Shown here piece by piece: positions 43,154-51,398 of a stretch of DNA of 64,000 nucleotides. A model generated the notes under the pieces. That model made no database searches. It had not been told where the DNA came from and saw only the letters and a list, made by a program, of their open reading frames with translations. The stretch spans positions 1 to 64,000 of the forward strand of contig CAWGZY010000007.1 of NCBI GenBank assembly GCA_963827085.1, in the 5' to 3' direction. This stretch comes from JAGVPT01 sp963827085. GTDB taxonomy: Bacteria > Bacteroidota > Ignavibacteria > UBA10030 > UBA8401. Both the position numbers and the translations under genes were made by a program. How positions within the stretch are numbered: position 1 is the first letter of the stretch; every line of letters begins with the position of its first letter.

Positions 43154-43582
43154 TTAAGATCGTGCCGACGCCGTTGTATTTTTTTCATAGATACTTGCAA
43201 CGATCACGCCAGCAATGACCGTCCAAATGATTCCATAGATTGTAGAAAACCAAGCAAATTTATACGAAAATCCTTTCATCAGAAAGTGCAGAAAAACCCA
43301 TGTCGGGAAGTTCACCAGAATTCCCGCGTACAAGCCGTACATCGCTCCCCCTTGCCATCCGGTGCTGAAACTGCCGCAGACTTTGTCGAACACCCACGCC
43401 AGGACGAAAACGCTGACAAAGTCTCCAATAACAAACCAAAGAGGATCGCTTGTCTGAATGAACACATCCGCATGTTTGGAATAATACGCCGGGACCATGA
43501 CCAATCCCTGGATAAGATAATCAATAACGTTCATTACCACCCCGCCCGCCGCAACTGCCATCCAGAACGTTTTGTTTTTCAT
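43154..43582 (-). CDS. Small hypothetical membrane protein
   Basis: Four-helix inner-membrane protein of 142 aa, beginning MKNKTFWMAVAAGGVVMNVIDYLIQG and with WFVIGDFVSVFVLAWVFDKV. The pattern recalls DUF1761-like or other small hydrophobic families, but no firm match. I prefer ATG 43582, which has GGAGA five bases upstream; ATG 43627 would add 15 residues that include this ribosome site. Sits between preA and the next membrane protein gene, 12 bases before the latter. Confidence 0.7.
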   Translation of the reverse strand: MKNKTFWMAVAAGGVVMNVIDYLIQGLVMVPAYYSKHADVFIQTSDPLWFVIGDFVSVFVLAWVFDKVCGSFSTGWQGGAMYGLYAGILVNFPTWVFLHFLMKGFSYKFAWFSTIYGIIWTVIAGVIVASIYEKNTTASARS

Positions 43583-43685
43583 AAGATCTCCTTTCATTAG
43601 ACGTGAGAGACCGAAAGATTCACTCACAGGGTGGAGAGAGATTGTGCTTATGATTCCCGGCTACACCGCGTGCAGTGTTTATTGT

Positions 43686-44996
43686 CTAGGTGATTTCAAT
43701 TCCGTGTTTGCGCTGAAATTGCCGCAATGCTTCCCATGTCAGCGGCTGGGGCATCTGCTTCATCAAATCATTCCATGTAAGTTCTTCGGAGTTGCCGTCG
43801 ACGTGAATCATTGATATACATTGGTCGACCGGACAGACAATAAAACAGAGCCTGCATCCAACGCAATCGGTTTCCCGCACTTTTGGCTGATTTTTTTCAT
43901 TATGTGGGAGGACGTCGATGCACTGGTGCGCGGCGTCATTACAGGCAATATAACAAAGATTGCATTGAATGCATTTTGATTCGTTGATTCTGGCTACCGT
44001 TTTGTAGAGAAGATTTAAATTGCCGAAATCCGAGATGCATTTGAGCGACTTTCCGCGCAGTTCATCAAGATTACTGTATTTTTTTTCTTCCATCCAATGT
44101 GTCAATCCTTCTGTCATATCCTCGATGATACGGAAACCGTAGTGCATAACCGCTGTGCATGCTTGCACTGAAGAAGCACCGAGCAGAATAAATTCGAGAG
44201 CGTCGCGCCATGTTGAGATTCCTCCGATGGCGGAAATAGGAAGGTTGATCTCCGCGTCGGCAGCAATTTGTGAAACCATGTTCAGTGCAATTGGCTTTAC
44301 GGCGGGGCCTGCGTACCCGCCATGCCCGCCTTTGCCGTCGACAGATGGGTTCAGTTCGAATGTATCGAGGTCGACACCCATAATTGAGTTGATGGTGTTG
44401 ATGAGCGAAATGCCGTTTGCTTTTCCTTTTTTTGCCGCGCGCCCGGGAAAACGAATGTCGGAAATATTGGGAGTAAGTTTAACGAGAACAGGAATTGTCG
44501 AGACCTCGGTAGCCCATTCAGTGATCATTGTGCAATACTCAGGGACCTGGCCGACAGCCGATCCCATTCCGCGCTCGTTCATTCCATGAGGGCAGCCGTA
44601 ATTCAATTCGATTCCATCGCAGCCGGTATCGATCGTCCGTTTAACAATGTCATGCCATGTTTCCCGTTTCGATTCCACCATCAACGAAGCGATCACAGCC
44701 CGGTCAGGCCAAAGCCTCTTCGTCTCGGCAATTTCTCTTAAGTTGACCTCGACCGGCCGGTCGCTGATGAGTTCAATATTATTCAGGCCGATAATTTTTT
44801 GACCGTTATAGTCAATCGAACCGTACCGATTCACCACGTTCATGACCGGTTCGCCGATCGTTTTCCACACGGCACCGCCCCAGCCCGCTTCGAACGCTTT
44901 GCAGACCTGATATGCTGAATTTGTCGGCGGGCCGGAAGCAAGCCAAAATGGGTTCGGTGATTTGATCCCGCCGCAATTTATTGATAAGTCGACCAT
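43686..44996 (-). CDS. preA: NAD-dependent dihydropyrimidine dehydrogenase subunit PreA
   Basis: Catalytic FMN/Fe-S subunit that reduces uracil and thymine. The dihydroorotate dehydrogenase-like barrel holds the catalytic Cys135 in NYGCPHGMNERGMG, and GGISTWRDALEFILLGASSVQ binds FMN. The C-terminal part (about 344-395) carries two 4Fe-4S sets, CIQCNLCYIACND and CVGCRLCFIVCPVDQC. Length 436 aa. Starts 16 bases after preT ends, so the subunits are made together. Confidence 0.95.
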   Translation of the reverse strand: MVDLSINCGGIKSPNPFWLASGPPTNSAYQVCKAFEAGWGGAVWKTIGEPVMNVVNRYGSIDYNGQKIIGLNNIELISDRPVEVNLREIAETKRLWPDRAVIASLMVESKRETWHDIVKRTIDTGCDGIELNYGCPHGMNERGMGSAVGQVPEYCTMITEWATEVSTIPVLVKLTPNISDIRFPGRAAKKGKANGISLINTINSIMGVDLDTFELNPSVDGKGGHGGYAGPAVKPIALNMVSQIAADAEINLPISAIGGISTWRDALEFILLGASSVQACTAVMHYGFRIIEDMTEGLTHWMEEKKYSNLDELRGKSLKCISDFGNLNLLYKTVARINESKCIQCNLCYIACNDAAHQCIDVLPHNEKNQPKVRETDCVGCRLCFIVCPVDQCISMIHVDGNSEELTWNDLMKQMPQPLTWEALRQFQRKHGIEIT

Positions 44997-45012
44997 ACGT
45001 GCCGATGCTCGA

Positions 45013-46362
45013 TTATGTTCTGTTCATTAAGAATTTGTCTATTTCATGCGCGGCTTTTTTCCCATCCGCCGCTGCGTTAACGACTTCTTTTCCACCGTTC
45101 ACGCAATCCCCGCCGGCGAAAAACTTTGGATTGCTTGTTTGGTATGTCTCGGGGTTTACCCGCACATTGCCGTTTTCCAATTTAAGGTTTTGAATCTGAG
45201 AGAAGAATTTTCGTTCGGTTGTCTGGCCGACGGCCGTTATAATCATGTCGACGGGAAGCTGAAACTCGGAATTGGGGATGGCCTCGGGCATTCTCTTTCT
45301 GTTGCCATCCGGAACGCTAGGTTTCATCCGAACGCATTCAATCGCTTCGACATGTGTTGAACCAAGAATTTGTTTTGGTGCTGTAAGGAAATGAAAAACC
45401 ACGCCGTCGCTCTTGGCAAGTTCGTACTCGAATTCATATGCCGACATCTCTTCTTTGCTGCGGCGGTAAATGATCATGACCTGTTGTGCACCGAGGCGTT
45501 TCGCTTCGGTAACAGCATCAATTGCCGTGTTGCCCGCACCGATCACAGCAACCCGGTTGCCTATCTCCACCGAGCTCCATTTCCTCGATGTAACTCTTTC
45601 GATAAAGTGCATCGCATCGTAAACGCCGGCAAGATTCTCCCCTGGAATTCGTAGCTGCGCAGGAGTTTTCAATCCGACTCCAAGAAAAATTGCATCATGC
45701 CTGCGCGACAGCTCATCCACGGAAATGCTTTCACCGATAGACATCCCCGTTTTAATTTTCACGCCAAGGCGTTCAACGATTTTTGCTTCATGAAGACTGT
45801 CCTCCCGCTTCATCTTATAGGGAGCAATGCCGAATGTATCGAGCCCGCCGGGTTCGTTCTTGGCTTCGTAAATAGTGGCTTCATATCCCAGCAATGCCAG
45901 TTCGGCTGCGCATGACAGGCCTGCTGGCCCTCCTCCGATAACCCCGACCGTTTTTCCGTTCTTTGGGGCAGGTTTGAAAAGCGCGGGCATCCCGCGTTCG
46001 ACATACCAGTCCATGACATACCGCTGCAATTTCCCGATGTGAATGGGGTCTTCACCCCGCACATTATAGACGCACGCACCTTCGCAGAGCTCATCGACCG
46101 GACAGGCTTTTGCGCACGTGAGCGCCACCCAGTTTGAGGCGAGAATAGTCTTTGCCGAGCCTTTTATGTTTCCCGATGCGATTTTCTTTATGAATGTCGA
46201 GATGTCAATATGCGTCGGACATGCTTTCATGCACGGGGAATCGAAGCAGTAGAGGCAGCGATTTGCTTCAGCGACGGCTGAGTTTGAAGTGAAGGGGGGA
46301 TGTAGTTCCGCAAAATTGCTCTCGTATTGTTCGGCCGTGAGTTTCGGTGCGATGTTCTTCAT
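45013..46362 (-). CDS. preT: NAD-dependent dihydropyrimidine dehydrogenase subunit PreT
   Basis: Flavin/Fe-S subunit bringing electrons from NAD(P)H to PreA, homologous to the small subunit of glutamate synthase. N-terminal cluster cysteines 36, 39, 44, 48 (CLYCFDSPCMKAC) and 83, 87, 93, 97; FAD motif GGGPAGLS at 143-150; NAD(P) motif GAGNTAIDA near 273; and AGGDCVNGGKEVVNAAADGK near the end. Length 449 aa. ATG 46362; in cluster with preA and the downstream enzymes. Confidence 0.95.
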   Translation of the reverse strand: MKNIAPKLTAEQYESNFAELHPPFTSNSAVAEANRCLYCFDSPCMKACPTHIDISTFIKKIASGNIKGSAKTILASNWVALTCAKACPVDELCEGACVYNVRGEDPIHIGKLQRYVMDWYVERGMPALFKPAPKNGKTVGVIGGGPAGLSCAAELALLGYEATIYEAKNEPGGLDTFGIAPYKMKREDSLHEAKIVERLGVKIKTGMSIGESISVDELSRRHDAIFLGVGLKTPAQLRIPGENLAGVYDAMHFIERVTSRKWSSVEIGNRVAVIGAGNTAIDAVTEAKRLGAQQVMIIYRRSKEEMSAYEFEYELAKSDGVVFHFLTAPKQILGSTHVEAIECVRMKPSVPDGNRKRMPEAIPNSEFQLPVDMIITAVGQTTERKFFSQIQNLKLENGNVRVNPETYQTSNPKFFAGGDCVNGGKEVVNAAADGKKAAHEIDKFLMNRT

Positions 46363-46451
46363 TCAGCAGGCCGTTTTTCAATGCGCAGAATATTCATAAT
46401 TGGAGCGTTGAGTAACCAGTTTCCGTGGGCGGATCAGAAGACATTGGCGAT

Positions 46452-47783
46452 TTACGAAACCTGTTCATCCGCAAGTCGCAACGCATATTCAAAGACCTCC
46501 ACTGCTGCGTCGATTTCTTTTTGTGTGATAATAAGAGGAGGAGCGATGACAAAATGGCTGACCCACGCTTGTAGGAATACACCTTTCTTCATCATTTCTG
46601 ACGTAACTTTATCGACGAGCAGCGGAACGCCGCCCACCTTGTCTTTGTATGAATTGAACGGTTCTTTCGTTGTTCGATTCTTTACAAGTTCAACGCCCCA
46701 GAATAAACCAAGGCCGCGCACTTCACCGATCGATGGGTGCCTGGCTATGAGGGCGTTAAGTTTAGACCCCATGTACGCACCCATTTCATTTGCTCGTTCA
46801 ACGAGGTTAAGGCGTTTGAGCTCGTTGATTGCGGCGATGGCCGGTGCCAGCGTCAAAGGATGTGCCTCGTACGTGTGGCCGTGGGAAAAGTAATGATCGT
46901 CAAAATAGTCCGCAATCTTTTTCGTCGTTGCGCAAAGCCCGAGGGGAACATAAGCACTCGTGATTCCTTTTGCTGTCGTGAGAATATCCGGCTCCACACT
47001 CCAATGGTCCACCGCGAACCATGACCCCGTTCGGCCCCATCCGCTCATGACTTCATCTGCGATGAGGAGAACACTATGCTTGGCGCAAATTTGCTTGAGG
47101 CGCGGCAGATATTCCTTCGGCGGGATCAATACTCCGTTCGTTCCGACCACCGGCTCAATGACGATTGCGGCGACATCGCTCTCGTTTTCAATCATGTGGT
47201 CGATGTATTCCACGCAGGCAATTCCGCATTGCGGGTATGTGTGGTGAAGAGGGCAGCGGTAACAGTTAACCTCGGGTCCGAAGATAACGCCCGGGATTTT
47301 TCCAGCCGGTTCCATCGCCCATCGGCGCGGGTCGCCCGTGGCGGCTATCGACCCCATGGTTGAGCCATGGTACGAATGATACCGTGCGATTATTTTTGTC
47401 TTACCGGTATACATCCGTGCAATTTTAAACGCAGCCTCGTTCGCTTCAGTGCCGGATGTCGTGTAGAAAAATTTTTCCAGACCTTTCGGAAGGACTTGGA
47501 GGAGGAGTTTGCTCAATTCGGCCCGCACATCGGTTGCAAAACCGGGGGCTATGTACGGAAGTTTTCGGGCTTGTTCCTCAATCGCTGTAATCACTGCTTG
47601 GTTCTTATAACCGAGCGTTACACACATCAGCTGCGAGGATAAATCCAAATATTTCTTCCCGTTTGCATCGATGAAATAGCATCCCTCCGCATCCGTAATG
47701 TGGAGAGGCTTCCAGTCCTTTTGAAACCTCCAAGTCCCGAACGTGTTCTTTGCCGTTATATCGATTACTTCTTGTGAAGTCAT
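46452..47783 (-). CDS. Class III aminotransferase, probable beta-alanine (omega-amino acid) aminotransferase
   Basis: PLP enzyme. Lys272 in TTAKGITSAYVPLG forms the Schiff base, Asp243 in IADEVMSGWGRTG holds the pyridine nitrogen, and TSGTEANEAA binds phosphate. In this cluster it most likely moves the amino group of beta-alanine or 3-aminoisobutyrate, giving malonate semialdehyde. Four cysteines, 174, 177, 186 and 190 (CYRCP...CGIAC), form a possible metal or Fe-S site, recalling the paired cysteines of GABA aminotransferase. Length 443 aa. 82 bases after the beta-ureidopropionase gene. Confidence 0.9.
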   Translation of the reverse strand: MTSQEVIDITAKNTFGTWRFQKDWKPLHITDAEGCYFIDANGKKYLDLSSQLMCVTLGYKNQAVITAIEEQARKLPYIAPGFATDVRAELSKLLLQVLPKGLEKFFYTTSGTEANEAAFKIARMYTGKTKIIARYHSYHGSTMGSIAATGDPRRWAMEPAGKIPGVIFGPEVNCYRCPLHHTYPQCGIACVEYIDHMIENESDVAAIVIEPVVGTNGVLIPPKEYLPRLKQICAKHSVLLIADEVMSGWGRTGSWFAVDHWSVEPDILTTAKGITSAYVPLGLCATTKKIADYFDDHYFSHGHTYEAHPLTLAPAIAAINELKRLNLVERANEMGAYMGSKLNALIARHPSIGEVRGLGLFWGVELVKNRTTKEPFNSYKDKVGGVPLLVDKVTSEMMKKGVFLQAWVSHFVIAPPLIITQKEIDAAVEVFEYALRLADEQVS

Positions 47784-47865
47784 TGCGCTGGTACGTTGTT
47801 TTGCACAGTGAAAGCTCTGAAATCCAAATTCTCTTAGTCTTTAATTTTTAACTTTTCACTTGCCT

Positions 47866-48738
47866 TCAGTATTCTTCAACAATTTCTCTGTACGTTTCCG
47901 GTCTTCGATCCCGGTAGAATTGCCAGACCGACCGGACCTCCTTTATTATGTCTAAATCCAAATCAGCGACTACAAGTTCGGTCTTGTCGCGGCTCGCTTG
48001 TGCAATAATTTTTCCCCGCGGATTGCAGAAATAACTTTTCCCGTAAAATTCTCCGATATCCCAGGGGGGCTCCGTACCAACCCGGTTAATCGCCCCGACG
48101 AAATATCCGTTTGCAACAGCGTGTGCCGGTTGTTCGAGTTCCCATAAATATTCCGACAATCCTGCAACCGTCGCCGATGGGTTAAAGACGATTTCCGCAC
48201 CATGCAATCCAAGAATGCGCGCACCTTCTGGAAAGTGCCGGTCGTAGCAAATATAGATGCCAATATCGGCATAACGTGTTTTAAATACAGGGTACCCGAG
48301 ATTACCCGGCTTAAAGTAGAACTTTTCCCAGAAACCCGGGTCGACTTGCGGAATATGGTGTTTGCGGTATTTCCCGAGATACTTCCCATCAGCGTCAAGT
48401 ACGGCAGCCGTGTTGTAGTAGATCCCTGTCATTTCCTCTTCATAAATCGGAACAACCATCGCCATTGAATATTTCTTTGCGTACTCCTGCATCAGTTTTA
48501 CCGTCGGCCCCTCGGGAATTTTTTCGACCATTGCATACCATTTTGTCTTCTGTTCAGCACAGAAATATGGTCCGAAGAAAATTTCCTGAAGGCAGAGTAT
48601 CTGGACTCCTTTTTTCCCCGCTTCTTCGATAAGTGCAATATGTTTATCGATCATCGATTTTTTTATTACTTCAATCGGCTTTTCCGTCGATTCTGATACG
48701 GAACACTGGATCAGTCCCCCCTTTACTATGCGAGGCAT
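47866..48738 (-). CDS. Beta-ureidopropionase (N-carbamoyl-beta-alanine amidohydrolase)
   Basis: Nitrilase-superfamily amidase releasing beta-alanine, carbon dioxide and ammonia. The Glu-Lys-Cys triad is Glu52 (LQEIFFGPYFC), Lys126 (KYRKHHIPQV) and Cys164 (IYICYDRHFPEGAR). FNPSATVAGLSEYLWELEQPA and NRVGTEPPWDIGEFYG fit the beta-alanine synthase branch. Length 290 aa. It is the first gene of the minus-strand cluster and its product completes the reductive pyrimidine pathway with PreTA and dihydropyrimidinase. Confidence 0.93.
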   Translation of the reverse strand: MPRIVKGGLIQCSVSESTEKPIEVIKKSMIDKHIALIEEAGKKGVQILCLQEIFFGPYFCAEQKTKWYAMVEKIPEGPTVKLMQEYAKKYSMAMVVPIYEEEMTGIYYNTAAVLDADGKYLGKYRKHHIPQVDPGFWEKFYFKPGNLGYPVFKTRYADIGIYICYDRHFPEGARILGLHGAEIVFNPSATVAGLSEYLWELEQPAHAVANGYFVGAINRVGTEPPWDIGEFYGKSYFCNPRGKIIAQASRDKTELVVADLDLDIIKEVRSVWQFYRDRRPETYREIVEEY

Positions 48739-48870
48739 GCAGACTCCTTCTTCACACGAGCAATTTTACAATGGCTATCGTCGAAATGGCTGAGTGAAAT
48801 AGTAATTACAATTTTGTTGATTGTCAAGGATTTAGGGGGGAATTCCCATCGCTTGTTTTTAAAACTACTA

Positions 48871-48902
48871 TTGATTACCTTGTGTTGCAACCTTGTAATC
48901 AA
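48871..48902 (+). promoter_or_regulatory. Nested palindrome upstream of lemA
   Basis: TTGATTAC at 48871-48878 and GTAATCAA at 48895-48902 are perfect inverted copies 16 bases apart, and the centre contains the self-complementary GTTGCAAC at 48884-48891. It lies 30 bases before the lemA ATG in the region shared with the divergent pyrimidine cluster. Could be a regulator site or a leader hairpin. Confidence 0.4.
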
Positions 48903-48932
48903 CCGTGTGTTTAACCAAGGAGAATATTTGCA

Positions 48933-49541
48933 ATGAAATCAAAAGGTCTCGTTATCGCATTGTCAGTTATTGGCGGAATACTTCTGGTCGGAATTTTTAC
49001 CATAATGTGGGGAGTCGGCGTTTATAACAGATTGGTGGCGATGAACGAGGGAGTAAACAGTCAGTGGTCGCAAGTTCAAAATCAATACCAGCGTCGGTTC
49101 GATTTGATCCCGAACCTGGTCGAGACAGTAAAGGGATACGCGAGCCACGAGAAAGAGACGTTGGAAAACGTTGTCGAAGCGCGTGCCAAAGTCGGTCAAA
49201 TGGTCATTTCCCCCGAAGTGTTGAAGAACCCTCAGGCTTTTCAGATGTTCGAGAAAGCGCAAGGGGAGTTAACATCGGCCTTGTCCCGTCTAATGGTGGT
49301 TACCGAAAATTATCCGAACCTCAAGGCGAATGAAAATTTTCTCCAATTGCAGGCGCAGTTGGAAGGTACCGAAAACCGTATAGCGGTCGAACGAAAACAT
49401 TTTAATGAAGTGGTACAGGCGTACAATACGGCAATTAAGACAATCCCGACATCAATGATTGCAGGTTTCGGTGGATTTGGTCCCAAAGCGTACTTCCAGG
49501 CGCAAACGGGAGCCGAGGAAGCGCCGAAAGTCAAATTTTAA
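48933..49541 (+). CDS. lemA: LemA family protein
   Basis: Membrane-anchored helical protein. One N-terminal transmembrane helix (VIALSVIGGILLVGIFTIMWGV) is followed by YNRLVAMNEGVNSQWSQVQN, then QRRFDLIPNLVETVKGYASHEKETL and the family end VQAYNTAIKTIPTSMIAGFGGF. Length 202 aa. AAGGAGAAT ribosome site. Next to a TPM-domain gene, the usual partner. Exact role unknown. Confidence 0.95.
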   Translation: MKSKGLVIALSVIGGILLVGIFTIMWGVGVYNRLVAMNEGVNSQWSQVQNQYQRRFDLIPNLVETVKGYASHEKETLENVVEARAKVGQMVISPEVLKNPQAFQMFEKAQGELTSALSRLMVVTENYPNLKANENFLQLQAQLEGTENRIAVERKHFNEVVQAYNTAIKTIPTSMIAGFGGFGPKAYFQAQTGAEEAPKVKF

Positions 49542-49624
49542 CCGCAGGTGATACTATCAAAAATCACTTAACACATCGCCTAAGAGTTCTATTTCTCTTA
49601 TCTATTCTCTCGTCTGCCTGGTTT

Positions 49625-50329
49625 GTGCTGAAGGCGCAAGATATCCCAGTGCCGCAATTGCACGAACATGTTACCGATTTTACAAACACCCTCGAATTCT
49701 CCGAATGGCGTTCGCTCGAAACGCAACTGAAGCGATTTGAGGACAGTACATCCACACAGATCGCGGTTGTTGTGATTCAGTCGTTGCAGGGAGAAGACAT
49801 TACCGATTACTCGCTAAAAATCGCAGAAGCGAATAAGATCGGGACAAAGGGGAAGGATAATGGCCTTCTTATTCTCATTGCAAAGCAAGATAAGCAAATA
49901 CGGTTCGAGGTCGGTTATGGACTGGAGGGTTCGCTGCCGGACGCGTTGTGTGATCAAATTATCCGAAACGAGATCCGTCCCCGTTTTCGAGACGGTGATT
50001 ATTATGGCGGTATCAGTGCAGGCCTCGATGCGGTTATTAAGGCGACCAAGGGTGAATACAAAGCAGAAGGCCGGACGAGAAACAAAGTGACGAATTTTGG
50101 GTCAGTGATATTATCAATCATTTTGTTTGTTATTTTCGGAATGTCGATCTTCGGCGGCGGACGGCGCTATGGCATTTCATCGCGCGGACATTATCAGTCG
50201 GGATATTGGGGAGGCGGTTTTGGAGGGGGAGGATTTTTTGGGGGAGGAGGTTTCGGCGGCGGAGGCGGTGGGGGATGGTCCGGCGGCGGCGGATCTTTTG
50301 GCGGCGGTGGAGCAAGCGGAAGCTGGTAA
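49625..50329 (+). CDS. TPM-domain (YgcG-like) exported membrane protein
   Basis: TPM_phosphatase domain from about 20 to 150 (TQIAVVVIQSLQGEDITDYSLKIAE ... NGLLILIAKQDKQIRFEVGYGLEG), then one membrane helix (VILSIILFVIFGMSIFG) and a very Gly/Ser-rich tail. GTG 49625 is the first canonical start, but the same frame runs upstream through a perfect signal peptide (RVLFLLSILSSAWFVLKAQ). The expected start for that, ATC at 49556, follows AGGTG. So the start is either a rare ATC or an ATG changed by mutation or sequencing error. Paired with lemA. Confidence 0.88.
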   Translation: MLKAQDIPVPQLHEHVTDFTNTLEFSEWRSLETQLKRFEDSTSTQIAVVVIQSLQGEDITDYSLKIAEANKIGTKGKDNGLLILIAKQDKQIRFEVGYGLEGSLPDALCDQIIRNEIRPRFRDGDYYGGISAGLDAVIKATKGEYKAEGRTRNKVTNFGSVILSIILFVIFGMSIFGGGRRYGISSRGHYQSGYWGGGFGGGGFFGGGGFGGGGGGGWSGGGGSFGGGGASGSW

Positions 50330-50371
50330 GTAATCTCATATCCCAAAGTACAGTACAATACGCAGGATAGA

Positions 50372-51385
50372 ATGTTAATCGTGATGAGGCTCGACGCCTC
50401 GCGAAAAGAAATTGATGCGGTCAAAGAAAAAATATCGTCCTTTGGTTTTTCCCCCCATGAGATTCCCGGCGTTCAACGGGTCGCAATTGGCGTAACCGGG
50501 AACAAGGGAAAGGTGGACCCGGAAAATTTTCTTACTCTTTCCGGTGTCATCGACGTCATTTCCGTTTCAAAACCGTTCAAACTTGTCAGCAGGGATTTTA
50601 AGCCTGAATCAACTATTGTTGATGTCGGCGGCGTAAAGTTCGGGGGAGAAGAGATTAACATCATCGCTGGCCCTTGTTCAGTAGAAAGCCGCTCGCAAAT
50701 CAAAGAAATTGCGGAACTGGTTAAAAGTGCCGGCGCACGATTTCTCAGAGGGGGGGCGTTTAAGCCGAGGACGTCCCCTTATGCATTTCAAGGGTTGAAA
50801 CTTGAAGGGCTGGGGTATCTCAAGGAAGCGGCGGAAGCGACCGGGCTAAAAATAGTGACGGAAGTGAAGGATACCGAGACTCTTTCCGTTGTTGCAGAAC
50901 ATTCCGACATTCTCCAAATCGGCGCCCGTAACATGTACAATTTTTCATTACTCGAACGGGTCGGCGAGTTACACAAGCCGGTGCTCTTGAAGAGAGGACT
51001 TTCTGCAACGATCGAAGAACTGCTCATGGCGGCCGAGTACATCTTGTCAAAGGGAAATTACAATGTTATCCTCTGCGAACGGGGTATTCGGACCTTCGAG
51101 ACGTACACGCGCAACACGCTTGATTTGAATGCAATCCCCGTGATAAAAAAATTATCACATTTGCCGGTCATCGTCGATCCGAGCCATGGAACGGGTGCAT
51201 GGGATTTGGTCTCGCCGATGGCGCTTGCGGCAATTGCCGCCGGAGCGGACGGGTTGATGGTGGAGGTACATGCTCATCCCGACCAGGCGATGTCGGACGG
51301 CTTTCAGTCGTTGAAACCTGCTGCATTTCTCCATCTTATGAAAAAGCTGAAAGAAATATCTGTCATTGTCGGACGACGAATGTAA
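50372..51385 (+). CDS. aroF: 3-deoxy-7-phosphoheptulonate (DAHP) synthase, type I-beta
   Basis: First enzyme of the shikimate pathway. An N-terminal ferredoxin-like regulatory domain (about 1-70, MLIVMRLDASRKEIDAVKEK) is followed by the barrel with IAGPCSVES, GGAFKPRTSPYAFQG, ILCERGIRTFE and VIVDPSHGTG, which bind PEP, erythrose 4-phosphate and metal. This layout is that of the Thermotoga-type enzyme regulated by tyrosine or phenylalanine. Length 337 aa. Confidence 0.94.
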   Translation: MLIVMRLDASRKEIDAVKEKISSFGFSPHEIPGVQRVAIGVTGNKGKVDPENFLTLSGVIDVISVSKPFKLVSRDFKPESTIVDVGGVKFGGEEINIIAGPCSVESRSQIKEIAELVKSAGARFLRGGAFKPRTSPYAFQGLKLEGLGYLKEAAEATGLKIVTEVKDTETLSVVAEHSDILQIGARNMYNFSLLERVGELHKPVLLKRGLSATIEELLMAAEYILSKGNYNVILCERGIRTFETYTRNTLDLNAIPVIKKLSHLPVIVDPSHGTGAWDLVSPMALAAIAAGADGLMVEVHAHPDQAMSDGFQSLKPAAFLHLMKKLKEISVIVGRRM

Positions 51386-51398
51386 CGTTCCTTTTTTT

